Source: an uncultured Alphaproteobacteria bacterium (lineage in GTDB: Bacteria; Pseudomonadota; Alphaproteobacteria; Rhodobacterales; Rhodobacteraceae). From it: DNA of 44,681 nucleotides. The stretch lies in assembly GCA_902570265.1 (NCBI GenBank), contig CACFXF010000014.1:1-44681 (forward strand). The letters run 5' to 3'. Positions 37,253 through 44,681 of the stretch are shown piece by piece. The notes under the pieces are model-generated. The model saw nothing but the letters and a program-made list of their open reading frames with translations, was not told where the DNA came from and did no database searches. A program made the position numbers and the translations under genes. The stretch's first letter is position 1. The number at the start of each line of letters is the position of its first letter.

Positions 37253-38578
37253 TTAATCCAATAGTGAAAAAACTTGCCCTGGATAAATAAGATTTGGATC
37301 TTTAATAAGATGGTTATTTTTTTTGTAGATATCTATATACATAATTCCTCTACCATATATTCTCCTTGAAATACGCCACAAACTATTACCAGGCTGTACA
37401 GTAATCGCTTTTGTAAACATTTTGTCTAATAAATCTTTTGCCTCTTGTTTAAATGGTGTTTCAATTCTAAATTTTACATTACCATTATTTGTAGTTTCAT
37501 CTATTCTTAGTTTATATATACCTGGCTTAACAATACCTAAGTCAATTTTCCAACCACCATCCAAACCAGGTTTAGTTTTTGTTTGAAAATTGTTATCTAG
37601 ATAAACTAAAACATTCATTTCTTTTCTAGCCCTACCAAACAAAATTGCAGTTCCATTTTCGGAGTATTTTATTCTATCTAAAGTTAACTTCTCAACAGTT
37701 ATATTTTTGGTTTCTTCCTTTATGACAAGATCTTGTTTTTTTACCTCAACAATAATTATGTCATCTAATTTTTCATTTTGAATGCTTTGACTATTTTTTT
37801 CATTGATTATACCTGGCAAAATTACAAAACTCTTAGTCTCATATACCCAGTCTCTGCTATCTATTATGGAGTCTGCATCTGATTTAACTCCATCATCAGC
37901 TTTTGTAATAACCTTAAGTTCTTGCGGCTCGGTGGAAGAAGAAATCTCTCCACTAATAACAAATCCTCCATCTTTATTTACCTCAGTTGTACCTACTGTT
38001 TGATTTCCAATTTTTGCTTCTATAGTAGTTGATGGCTCAGCAGTACCTGCTATTACGGCAATGCCGCTTTCATCTACTCTAACAATATCAACTTTAGTTT
38101 CACTCTTTTCAACTGAATTATCTTTGTTTTTTTCTAAATCTGAAGAAGTTTTGTTTTCTAAATTTACTTCATTTTGAATCTTAGAGAGATTATCATGATT
38201 CACTTCCGTTCCACTATCTTTATTTGATTGCACAACAGTTTGTGGTTTTTTTTCTAAAGAATTGGAACCTACTTCATCAGTTACTTCACCACTGTCTTTA
38301 GTTTTTTCTAAATCAGCATTATCTATCTTCTCATCAATATTATTTAGGTTATCAGATATAATAGTTTCTTCTTTCGGCTTATCTTGGACTGTTTTTAATG
38401 TCTGACCAAGTTCCTCTGTAATATTTTTAGGAACAATTTCTACAATATCTTCTGTTATTTCTTTTTTTTCTTCATCTAAAATTGACTGATTGATTATGGT
38501 ATAAACTCCAAGAGAAAGAGCACCAACTAACAATAATAAAGCCCCAGGCCAACCTAATTTTAAAATAAGCTTGTTCAT
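37253..38578 (-). CDS. Membrane-anchored LysM protein with acidic linker
   Basis: A 441-residue envelope protein. It has one N-terminal membrane helix (about 8-28, LGWPGALLLLVGALSLGVY), a long acidic low-complexity linker (about 30-165) with recurring LEKxKD(N/S) and KDSG units, an Ig-like repeat (IVRVDESGIAVIAGTAEPST region, about 166-225), a second Ig-like region (about 300-375, SENGTAILFGRARKEMNVLV) and a C-terminal LysM (TVQPGNSLWRISRRIYGRG to YPGQVFSLLD). LysM binds peptidoglycan. Similar single-TM LysM proteins sit beside LOG and Atm1-like genes in other alphaproteobacteria. It is divergent from the LOG gene. Confidence 0.82.
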   Translation of the reverse strand: MNKLILKLGWPGALLLLVGALSLGVYTIINQSILDEEKKEITEDIVEIVPKNITEELGQTLKTVQDKPKEETIISDNLNNIDEKIDNADLEKTKDSGEVTDEVGSNSLEKKPQTVVQSNKDSGTEVNHDNLSKIQNEVNLENKTSSDLEKNKDNSVEKSETKVDIVRVDESGIAVIAGTAEPSTTIEAKIGNQTVGTTEVNKDGGFVISGEISSSTEPQELKVITKADDGVKSDADSIIDSRDWVYETKSFVILPGIINEKNSQSIQNEKLDDIIIVEVKKQDLVIKEETKNITVEKLTLDRIKYSENGTAILFGRARKEMNVLVYLDNNFQTKTKPGLDGGWKIDLGIVKPGIYKLRIDETTNNGNVKFRIETPFKQEAKDLLDKMFTKAITVQPGNSLWRISRRIYGRGIMYIDIYKKNNHLIKDPNLIYPGQVFSLLD

Positions 38579-38665
38579 GTATTATCAATACACCTTAAAA
38601 TAAATATATCCTACTGGAGTTAACCATAAGAATACTGCTACAGTAAATAAAAAAAGGAATTAAAA

Positions 38666-39235
38666 ATGTCAAAAAAAAGAATTAAAGCAATATGTGTTTA
38701 TTGTGGGTCACGTATGGGCATATCAAACGAATACTCCTATAACGCAAAACTTTTAGGTCAGAAAATTGCAAATAATAATTTTAGACTTGTTTATGGTGGA
38801 GGAAATATTGGTCTAATGGGAATCTTAGCAGAATCTTGTCATCAAAATGGTGGAGAAATTTTAGGTGTAATGCCTCATAAACTTTCAGAAAAGGAGCAAG
38901 GGAAGCAAAATATTTTTAATTATATCATTACTGAAGATATGCATGAAAGAAAAAAAGTAATGTATATGAACTCTGACATAATCATTGCTTTACCTGGAGG
39001 AATTGGTACCCTTGAAGAGCTTTTTGAAATGATAACTTGGAAACAACTCGGTTTTCATTGTAAACCAATTTATTTGTTAAATGTTTTGGAATATTGGAAT
39101 TTGTTCATTAATAACTTGTATCACATGATAAAAATAGGTTTTTTGGAAAAGGAAGCCATAAACTATTTTAAAGTTTGTGAAACTGTTGATGAAATTTTTT
39201 TAGATCTAAAAGATAAAGGTCTAATCGAATCATAA
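38666..39235 (+). CDS. LOG-family protein (TIGR00730-type, putative nucleoside monophosphate phosphoribohydrolase)
   Basis: Rossmann-like protein of the LONELY GUY family, 189 residues. Both signatures are intact: VCVYCGSRMG-like start (AICVYCGSR), LVYGGGNIGLMG, MHERKKVMYMNS (the R..K motif) and LPGGIGTLEELFEMITW (PGGxGTxxE). Members cleave cytokinin-type or simple nucleoside monophosphates; bacterial substrates are often AMP-like and the physiological role is usually unknown. AAGGA is 8 bases before ATG. The last 73 bases overlap the convergent EamA-family gene. Confidence 0.92.
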   Translation: MSKKRIKAICVYCGSRMGISNEYSYNAKLLGQKIANNNFRLVYGGGNIGLMGILAESCHQNGGEILGVMPHKLSEKEQGKQNIFNYIITEDMHERKKVMYMNSDIIIALPGGIGTLEELFEMITWKQLGFHCKPIYLLNVLEYWNLFINNLYHMIKIGFLEKEAINYFKVCETVDEIFLDLKDKGLIES

Positions 39236-40077
39236 GAGTATAGTGTAAGACCTACCCAAATAAGGAAAAAACTTAATAATTGTAAGCTATTAAACGGTTC
39301 TAAAAAAATAATTATTGCCACTAAAAATTGAAGTGTAGGATTTAAATAGTTAATTATACTTACCGTAGAATATCTTAATCTTTGCGCTGCCAATGAAAAT
39401 AAGTAAAGTGGCAATGCCGTAATTAAACCTGAAAGAAATAGTATTAAGAAATTATAATTTGTTAAAGAGCTCATTTTTTCTGGGAATTGATAGCTAATAA
39501 AAATTATAAATCCCAAAGCTATTGGACATAGTAAAAGAATTTCTAAGGTTACTGAATATAGGGCATCTAATTCAATTTTTTTCTTTATCAAACCATAAAT
39601 AGCAAAAGTTCCACCCATTATTATAGAAATAAATGGAAAAGATGCTATCCCTAATGATAATAATATAATTGCAATAATTGCTAAAAATATAGCTATAGTT
39701 TGAAAATTACTAAATCGTTCTTTCAAAAAGATAAATGCAAGTGTAATCGCAATTAATGGAAATATGTAATAAGCAAATGAAGACTGTAATACCTGATTTA
39801 CACTTATTGAGTATATAAATCCAAATTGATTTATGCCAATCAATAAACTTGCCATTAATATTAAAAAAAAATTACTTGAAACAAAAATATTTCTTAAAAA
39901 ACTAATAAGCATTTTTTTATATAGAAGAATAAAAAAGAGAAAAACTAACGAAAATACTATTCGGAAAGCCATTATTAACTCAGCATCAACGTCATCCAAT
40001 TCTCTATAAAGGATTGGTGATAGCCCCCAAATTATACAAGAAAAAACAACTGATAAAAATGGATATAAGTTTGAAAT
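39163..40077 (-). CDS. RarD/EamA-family transporter without a canonical start codon
   Basis: Ten-helix permease of the drug/metabolite transporter superfamily, RarD-like. Conserved sequence begins upstream of the first usable start (TTG at 39999): the frame encodes FLSVVFSCIIWGLSPILYRE, a complete first helix with the RarD-type WGLSP, preceded only by SNLYP. Between the in-frame TGA inside the end of sodB and this helix there is no ATG, GTG or TTG; ATT at 40077 is the best candidate and is the end given here. Starting at TTG 39999 would delete helix 1. C-terminal LIWVGLTLYSYDS is normal, and the tail runs 73 bases into the convergent LOG gene. It follows sodB by a few bases. Substrate unknown. 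Confidence 0.78.
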   Translation of the reverse strand: MSNLYPFLSVVFSCIIWGLSPILYRELDDVDAELIMAFRIVFSLVFLFFILLYKKMLISFLRNIFVSSNFFLILMASLLIGINQFGFIYSISVNQVLQSSFAYYIFPLIAITLAFIFLKERFSNFQTIAIFLAIIAIILLSLGIASFPFISIIMGGTFAIYGLIKKKIELDALYSVTLEILLLCPIALGFIIFISYQFPEKMSSLTNYNFLILFLSGLITALPLYLFSLAAQRLRYSTVSIINYLNPTLQFLVAIIIFLEPFNSLQLLSFFLIWVGLTLYSYDSIRPLSFRSKKISSTVSQTLK

Positions 40078-40084
40078 AACGGAA

Positions 40085-40687
40085 CTATTTCAATCGAGAG
40101 GCAACGCTTTCCCAATCTACTAGCTTATCAATAAAGTTTGACAAATACGCTGGTCTTTTATTCCTAAAATCAATGTAGTAAGAATGCTCCCATACATCAC
40201 ACCCTAGTAATGTGTTCTGGTTAAAACAAACTGGGTTAACACCATTTTCAGTTTTTGTCACTTTTAAAGATCCATCTTGATCTTGAACTAACCAACACCA
40301 ACCAGAACCAAATTGGCCAGCCCCTGCTGCTGTGAACTCTTCTTTAAATTTCTCAAAAGATCCAAAATTATTTGAAATTTCTTTTTCTAAAACTGCTGGC
40401 ATTGCTTTTCCATTAGGACCAATCATTTGCCAAAATTGAGTGTGATTCCAATGCTGTGAGGCATTGTTGAAAATTCCATTTTGGGCTACTGAACCACCGT
40501 CATAAGTCCCCATTATTATGTCTTCAACCGATTTACTTTCCCATTCTGTTCCTGCAATTAGTTTATTACCATTATCAACATACGCTTTATGGTGTAAATC
40601 ATGGTGAAATTCTAGTGTTTCCTTACTCATGCCAAGATTTTCGAGGGCATCATGACTGAATGGTAAATCTGGTAAAGTAAAACTCAT
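40085..40687 (-). CDS. sodB: Superoxide dismutase, Fe type
   Basis: Cytosolic Fe/Mn-family superoxide dismutase, 200 residues. The metal ligands are all present: His28 (TLEFHHDLHH), His82 (SQHWNHTQFW), Asp164 and His168 (GCDVWEHSYYID). Gln78 in NNASQHWNH occupies the position of the iron-specific active-site glutamine of E. coli SodB, and GQFGSGWCWLV lacks the Mn-type glutamine, so iron use is likely. No signal peptide. It lies upstream of the RarD-like gene and 86 bases after the Mth938-like gene; the spacing leaves room for a promoter, though I see no clear one. Confidence 0.95.
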   Translation of the reverse strand: MSFTLPDLPFSHDALENLGMSKETLEFHHDLHHKAYVDNGNKLIAGTEWESKSVEDIIMGTYDGGSVAQNGIFNNASQHWNHTQFWQMIGPNGKAMPAVLEKEISNNFGSFEKFKEEFTAAGAGQFGSGWCWLVQDQDGSLKVTKTENGVNPVCFNQNTLLGCDVWEHSYYIDFRNKRPAYLSNFIDKLVDWESVASRLK

Positions 40688-40773
40688 TTTAACCTCTAAA
40701 TAATTTTAAATAATTAACATTAATTATGATAATATATTACAAATCTAAATATAAAATTCAACTAATTAAATTT

Positions 40774-41127
40774 CTATATAGGCATCAACAATGCCCCTGC
40801 CTTACGATGACTTGAAATTGTTACGTTATAAGCTCTACACGCTGTTGGTGTAGAAAAACATTCTAAAATAATATTATTTTTAATAAAAAAATCTTTAAAT
40901 ATATCAACAGGTTTTTTATTTCTAGCACCCATTCCAATAAATATTATCTCCATATCACTTATATCAAATTTTGAAAATGAAAAATCATTAAATCCACTCC
41001 ATTTACATATATTATTGGTAAAAATAAATATGCCACCCTCATAATACTTATTATTAATTTTAAAATTATTTTGACCATAACCTTGGATAGGAATAACATC
41101 CTGAAAAGGAATTTCATTAAGTAACAT
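40774..41127 (-). CDS. Mth938-like domain protein (DUF498)
   Basis: A 117-residue single-domain protein of the Mth938/DUF498 fold, related to the mitochondrial complex I assembly factor NDUFAF3. Family features: an N-terminal IQGYGQNNFKINNKYYEGG strand pair, then IIFIGMGARNKKPVDIFKDF (the GxG near position 70), and FSTPTACRAYNVTISSHRKA with the conserved TxxAxRxYN. In alphaproteobacteria this gene commonly follows secF, as here (11 bases). Its bacterial function is not established. Confidence 0.85.
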   Translation of the reverse strand: MLLNEIPFQDVIPIQGYGQNNFKINNKYYEGGIFIFTNNICKWSGFNDFSFSKFDISDMEIIFIGMGARNKKPVDIFKDFFIKNNIILECFSTPTACRAYNVTISSHRKAGALLMPI

Positions 41128-41138
41128 CGTGATTAATC

Positions 41139-42110
41139 CTATTCATCAAAATTTGTTCCTGGATTTCCAGAGTTTTTATTACTCCAGTCTCTTTTAACAC
41201 CCAGTTTAAGTAAGATAGAGGATGCAATAAAAATAGATGAATAAGTTCCTATTAGCACTCCCCAAATCATTGCAAATGTAAAACCTCTAATCACTTCACC
41301 ACCAAAAATAAATAACGCTAAAAGAGCAAGTAATGTAGTTAAAGAGGTAATTATTGTTCTGCTCAGAGTTTCATTAATTGATTTATTTAAAACTTCTAAT
41401 AATTCTACTGATTGGTACTTTTTTAAGTTTTCTCTTATCCGATCAAAAACTATTACAGTATCATTTAGTGAATAACCTACTATTGTTAAAAGAGCTGCAA
41501 TTATTGATAAATTAAACTCTAAACCAATAATAGAAAAAATGCCAATTGTTATTAAAACATCGTGAACTAAGGCAATAACTGCACCCAAAGAAAACTGCCA
41601 TTCAAAACGAATCCAAATATAAAAAAGTACCGCAAACACTGCTAAACAGACTGCCAAAATAGCTTTTTGAACAAGTTCCCCCGATATTTTTGATCCTACA
41701 CTTTCAGTTTGTAAAAAAGATACCTCATTGAGATTATTACTTAAAGTTTTTTTAACATCGATGATCATATTGTTTTGAACTTCAGCATTTCCTTCTTGCT
41801 GTTCAATTTTGATCAAAAACATTTGTTTTGGATTTCCAATTAATGTATCGGATGGATCTGAAATTTTTGTTACTACAGTATCTCCTAACTCTAGGTTATT
41901 TAAAGATTTTCTAATTTCTGATACCGAAGAACTATTTGAAGTTTTTATCATCAACATTGTTCCACCACGAAAATCTATCCCATAATTTAAACCGTTAATT
42001 AAGTAAAATACAAAAGAAATCAATACTGCTAAAATCGATAACCATATTGCATATCTAGATTTGCCAAAAAAATTAATTGAAGTATTTTGAGGTAATAATC
42101 TTAATCTCAT
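41139..42110 (-). CDS. secF: Protein translocase subunit SecF
   Basis: Inner-membrane subunit working with SecD to drive late protein export with the proton gradient. The 323 residues have six membrane helices; YGIDFRGGTMLMI after TM1 is the SecF signature, and ALLTIVGYSLNDTVIVFDRI with ENLKK is the conserved TM4-5 motif. The C-terminus ends in a short charged tail (NKNSGNPGTNFDE). It starts 8 bases after secD, in the order yajC-secD-secF. Confidence 0.97.
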   Translation of the reverse strand: MRLRLLPQNTSINFFGKSRYAIWLSILAVLISFVFYLINGLNYGIDFRGGTMLMIKTSNSSSVSEIRKSLNNLELGDTVVTKISDPSDTLIGNPKQMFLIKIEQQEGNAEVQNNMIIDVKKTLSNNLNEVSFLQTESVGSKISGELVQKAILAVCLAVFAVLFYIWIRFEWQFSLGAVIALVHDVLITIGIFSIIGLEFNLSIIAALLTIVGYSLNDTVIVFDRIRENLKKYQSVELLEVLNKSINETLSRTIITSLTTLLALLALFIFGGEVIRGFTFAMIWGVLIGTYSSIFIASSILLKLGVKRDWSNKNSGNPGTNFDE

Positions 42111-42118
42111 AATCGTAA

Positions 42119-43759
42119 CTATAAATTTAGAATTTTAGGCTTTTTAAATCCAAAATAAATTGAGATTAGTAGCCTGGTTAAATAAACAGCTGTAAATACA
42201 GATGTCATAATGCCAATTCCCAATGTAACTGAAAAACCTTTAATTGGACCTGAGCCCAGTGAAAATAAAATTACTGCTGCAATAAATGTTGTAACATTTG
42301 CATCAATTATTGAAGTTAAAGCTTTTTCGTAACCTAATTCAATTGCTCTGTACAAACTTTTATTGGTTTTAATTTCTTCCTTAATTCGTTCAAAAATCAA
42401 AACATTAGCATCAACTGCCATTCCAATAGTAAGCACAATACCTGCAATTCCAGGTAGAGTAAGTGTAGCTGCAAAATATGCCATAATTGAAAAAATTAAC
42501 GCGATATTAACAATTAAACCAACATTGGCAAATAGTCCAAATAAACCATACGAAGCAATCATAAATAAAAGGACTAATATACCAGCAATTATTGCTGCAA
42601 TTTTTCCTGATTTGATACTATCTGCACCTAATTCAGGTCCAACTGTTCTTTGTTCTAAAACTTGAATAGCAGCAGGTAAAGCTCCTGCTCTAAGAAGAAT
42701 AGCCAATCGATTACTCTCATCAACTGAGAAATTACCAGTAATAATTCCTGCTCCTCCCGGTATATAACTTTGAATAATTGGAGCTGAAATCACTTGTTTA
42801 TCGAGAACTATTGCAAATGGATTTCCAATATTATTTTTAGTATATTCACCAAATTTTCTACCGCCAACAGGATTAAACTGGAAAGATACAGCCGGCCTAT
42901 TGTTTTGATCAAAAGAAGGCTGCGCATTCGTTAGTTGAGAACCTGAAACAACAAATTTTTTCTCTAATTCTAGACAATTATTAATGTCATCAAAATTTTC
43001 TACAATAATAGTGGTAATCGTAGGTTTTTTTTCACAAGAAACACTATTTTTAATTACAGGATGAAAAGTAAGCTTGGCTGTTTTACCAATAAGCTGCAAT
43101 AATTCTTCTGCAGAACCTAAGCCAGGAACTTGAATTAAAATTCTCCTACTTCCTTGTTTTTGTATTGTAGGTTCTCTAGTACCAGCTTCATCTACTCTTC
43201 TTCTTATAATTTCTAATGATTGATCCATTGTTTGGTTATCTATTTTTCTTTTTTCCTGTTCATCAAAAGAAACTTTAATTTTATTATCTTCAAATCTTAA
43301 AATTTCTAATATATTATTTTTAGAAGATAATTCTTTATTTAAAAATGAGATAGCTTTTTCGATCCCCTCTTTTTTGCCGATAGTAATTATTAAACTGTCA
43401 TTTAGGGCAGAATCTTCTTGGGAAAATGAACCAACTTCATTTCTAATGGTTCTTAAATTTTTTCTGATTTCAGGCCAAAAATTTTGTATTCTTTCAGAGT
43501 AGACGTCTTCTAAATTTACTTCTACTAGCACATGTGCACCTCCTCTTAAATCAAGACCTAAATTGACTAAATCTGAGGGTGCCCAATCATACCATAATTG
43601 GGGTTCTAAAAGTGGTTTTTGAGTTTTCACTAAACCTGATTTATTCAAATCATTATATTTCTCTACTTGTGAATAGAAAAAGTGCGGTGAGAAACTATAA
43701 ATACCCCAGAGACAAGGTACAACTATAAGCAATATTTTCCATAATGGGAATTTTAACAT
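42119..43759 (-). CDS. secD: Protein translocase subunit SecD
   Basis: Partner of SecF. The 546 residues include an N-terminal helix, NLGLDLRGGAHVLVEV (the SecD signature), a periplasmic P1 domain (about 90-350) with RRRVDEAGTREPTIQKQG and GKTAKLTFHPV, and five more helices with VLTIGMAVDANVLIFERI and IKEEIK. Length is somewhat short of E. coli SecD (615) but normal for alphaproteobacteria. It lies 33 bases after yajC. Confidence 0.97.
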   Translation of the reverse strand: MLKFPLWKILLIVVPCLWGIYSFSPHFFYSQVEKYNDLNKSGLVKTQKPLLEPQLWYDWAPSDLVNLGLDLRGGAHVLVEVNLEDVYSERIQNFWPEIRKNLRTIRNEVGSFSQEDSALNDSLIITIGKKEGIEKAISFLNKELSSKNNILEILRFEDNKIKVSFDEQEKRKIDNQTMDQSLEIIRRRVDEAGTREPTIQKQGSRRILIQVPGLGSAEELLQLIGKTAKLTFHPVIKNSVSCEKKPTITTIIVENFDDINNCLELEKKFVVSGSQLTNAQPSFDQNNRPAVSFQFNPVGGRKFGEYTKNNIGNPFAIVLDKQVISAPIIQSYIPGGAGIITGNFSVDESNRLAILLRAGALPAAIQVLEQRTVGPELGADSIKSGKIAAIIAGILVLLFMIASYGLFGLFANVGLIVNIALIFSIMAYFAATLTLPGIAGIVLTIGMAVDANVLIFERIKEEIKTNKSLYRAIELGYEKALTSIIDANVTTFIAAVILFSLGSGPIKGFSVTLGIGIMTSVFTAVYLTRLLISIYFGFKKPKILNL

Positions 43760-43792
43760 AATTCGTAGATTTAAAATTATTAAAGTTTAAGA

Positions 43793-44107
43793 CTATTTCT
43801 TGTTTATTACATTTACCACAGTCGACCTCATAACACGAACCTTAGTATTTGTAGCTATCTCAACTTCGATCTCACTTTCATCTTTTATTTTAGAGACTTT
43901 ACCAATAATGCCACCCTGTGTTAAAATCTGATCTCCTCTTTTTAAAGCATTGACCATCAAATTATGTTCCTTTGCTTTTTTTTGTTGGGGTCTGATTATT
44001 ATAAAATACATAATAAGAAATATAAGAAGAAGTGGGACTAATGAACCTATTGTGGAACCAAACCCCCCTGATCCAGTGGCTTGTGCAAAAGCAGGAGTAA
44101 CAAACAT
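43793..44107 (-). CDS. yajC: Preprotein translocase accessory subunit YajC
   Basis: Small single-helix protein associated with SecDF. The 104 residues start with a short Ala/Gly-rich stretch, FVTPAFAQATGSGGFGS, then the membrane helix LVPLLLIFLIMYFIIIRPQQ and the diagnostic RPQQKKAKEHNLMVNALKRGD followed by ILTQGGIIGKVSKI, ending in a basic strand RVMRSTVVNVINKK. AAAGG precedes ATG at 44107. It heads yajC-secD-secF. Confidence 0.96.
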   Translation of the reverse strand: MFVTPAFAQATGSGGFGSTIGSLVPLLLIFLIMYFIIIRPQQKKAKEHNLMVNALKRGDQILTQGGIIGKVSKIKDESEIEVEIATNTKVRVMRSTVVNVINKK

Positions 44108-44237
44108 TTTACAACCTTTCGATTATTTTAACTATTTAATATTAAAAGTGAATTAGGATTTATAAATTTACGATATTAATTATTTAAAAGGGCTTGATCG
44201 GTCAAGTATAATAATAATATTGAAAGAAAATTTTAGT

Positions 44238-44585
44238 CTAATTTTTTTGGTTGTTAGAAAAACTATTAGAAAACGCATTAAGTTCTTCTATAGTTAAATT
44301 TGAAAACCTAGACCTTAATTTTGATTTTTCAAAATTCTTTTTCTTTTCATTATTTAATTCACCAGGTAATGGTTTCCACTGTAATACAAGATTTCCCTTC
44401 TTGAGTTTTGCAGGTAGTGTTAAACCATAACGATTTGCGAGTTTTTCAAATTCGTATCTTAAATTCTCTAAATCTCTTACTTCGAAACCTTTAGGAAATA
44501 TAACCTGACCAAGATTATCATCCAAATCAGTATTGTCATTTATTAGAAACTCCATAAAAGAAATTTGAGTAGGCTTAGTTTCCAT
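44238..44585 (-). CDS. Uncharacterised small soluble protein upstream of yajC
   Basis: Predicted 115-residue protein I do not recognise. ATG at 44585 is chosen over an in-frame upstream start at 44603 because GGGAG lies about 6 bases before it. The sequence is polar with no signal or membrane segment: an N-terminal acidic region (NDNTDLDDNLGQVIFPKGFE), a helix LENLRYEFEKLANRYGLTLP, a hydrophobic strand GNLVLQWKPLPGEL and a basic C-terminal helix (NNEKKKNFEKSKLRSRFSNL). It is 130 bases upstream of yajC on the same strand, so co-transcription is possible. The 78 bases after it to the window end hold only AT-rich sequence. Confidence 0.6.
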   Translation of the reverse strand: METKPTQISFMEFLINDNTDLDDNLGQVIFPKGFEVRDLENLRYEFEKLANRYGLTLPAKLKKGNLVLQWKPLPGELNNEKKKNFEKSKLRSRFSNLTIEELNAFSNSFSNNQKN

Positions 44586-44681
44586 TATATACTCCCACGA
44601 CACTATATATATTGATTATTAATATAATTTCAACTATATTTGGTGTTTCCAATTATTGTCAATTTTATTAAATAAAAGATT

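Noticed and set aside
30916-38578. RND pump, Atm1-like exporter and LysM protein considered as one new efflux or envelope system.
   Set aside because: They are on opposite strands and belong to separate well-known families with ordinary alphaproteobacterial neighbours; nothing ties them together.
44193-44206. CTTGA-TCGG-TCAAG mini-hairpin between the unknown gene and yajC, and an overlapping TTGACC -35-like hexamer on the minus strand.
   Set aside because: A 5-base stem is too weak for a terminator, and no good -10 lies 16-18 bases from TTGACC; the two readings compete and neither is strong.

Overview
The window is about 44.7 kb of gene-dense, AT-rich DNA (very roughly 30% GC by eye, not computed). 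It reads as the chromosome of a streamlined, probably marine alphaproteobacterium. The evidence is gene order and gene architecture: secG-pyrG; purL-bolA-grxD; a coiled-coil protein and zapA divergent from tkt-pgk; ftsB-pdhA-pdhB-pdhC with a lipoyl domain fused to E1-beta; fabD-fabG-acpP-fabF-mltG divergent from rpsF-rpsR-rplI-dnaB-alr; mlaE-mlaF-cvpA-SDR; and yajC-secD-secF followed by an Mth938-like gene. These are alphaproteobacterial neighbourhoods. Low GC, very short spacers, overlapping convergent genes and frequent TTG starts fit the small-genome marine lineages (Pelagibacterales, HIMB59/AEGEAN-169-like and similar). I cannot choose among them from the sequence alone.

Layout. 1-6.5 kb (+): 3' part of ilvC, secG, pyrG, a TerB-like gene, purL, bolA, grxD. 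6.5-7.3 kb (-): zapA and a short coiled-coil gene. 7.5-14.7 kb (+): tkt, pgk, ftsB-like, pdhA, pdhB, pdhC, linking central carbon metabolism to acetyl-CoA. 14.7-20 kb (-): cysE, then the fatty-acid cluster fabD-fabG-acpP-fabF and mltG. 20.2-27.2 kb (+): ribosomal proteins S6, S18 and L9, dnaB, alr, mlaE, mlaF, cvpA and a degenerate SDR. 27.2-30.7 kb (-): der, bamB and a YfgM-like gene, an outer-membrane assembly and ribosome maturation operon. 30.9-35.4 kb (+): an RND adaptor and pump. 35.4-38.6 kb (-): an Atm1-type ABC exporter and a LysM protein. 38.7-39.2 kb (+): a LOG-type protein. 39.2-44.6 kb (-): an EamA/RarD-like transporter, sodB, an Mth938-like gene, secF, secD, yajC and one unrecognised gene.

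I see no tRNA, rRNA, CRISPR array, insertion sequence, prophage or defence island, and nothing that looks like a new multi-gene system. No intergenic space exceeds about 240 bases, and I found no convincing hairpin terminator. The most interesting observations are local. The mltG reading frame is broken at a run of ten T's, exactly where one extra T would restore a complete N-terminal membrane anchor. A RarD-like gene has clear homology upstream of every canonical start codon. A pair of DnaA-box-like sequences faces each other just upstream of dnaB. A 10-codon leader ORF is coupled by TGATG to the RND adaptor. An SDR paralogue has lost its Tyr/Lys/Ser catalytic residues. Genes usually present in these neighbourhoods (gap, radA, purF, kdsA/eno) are missing from their expected slots.
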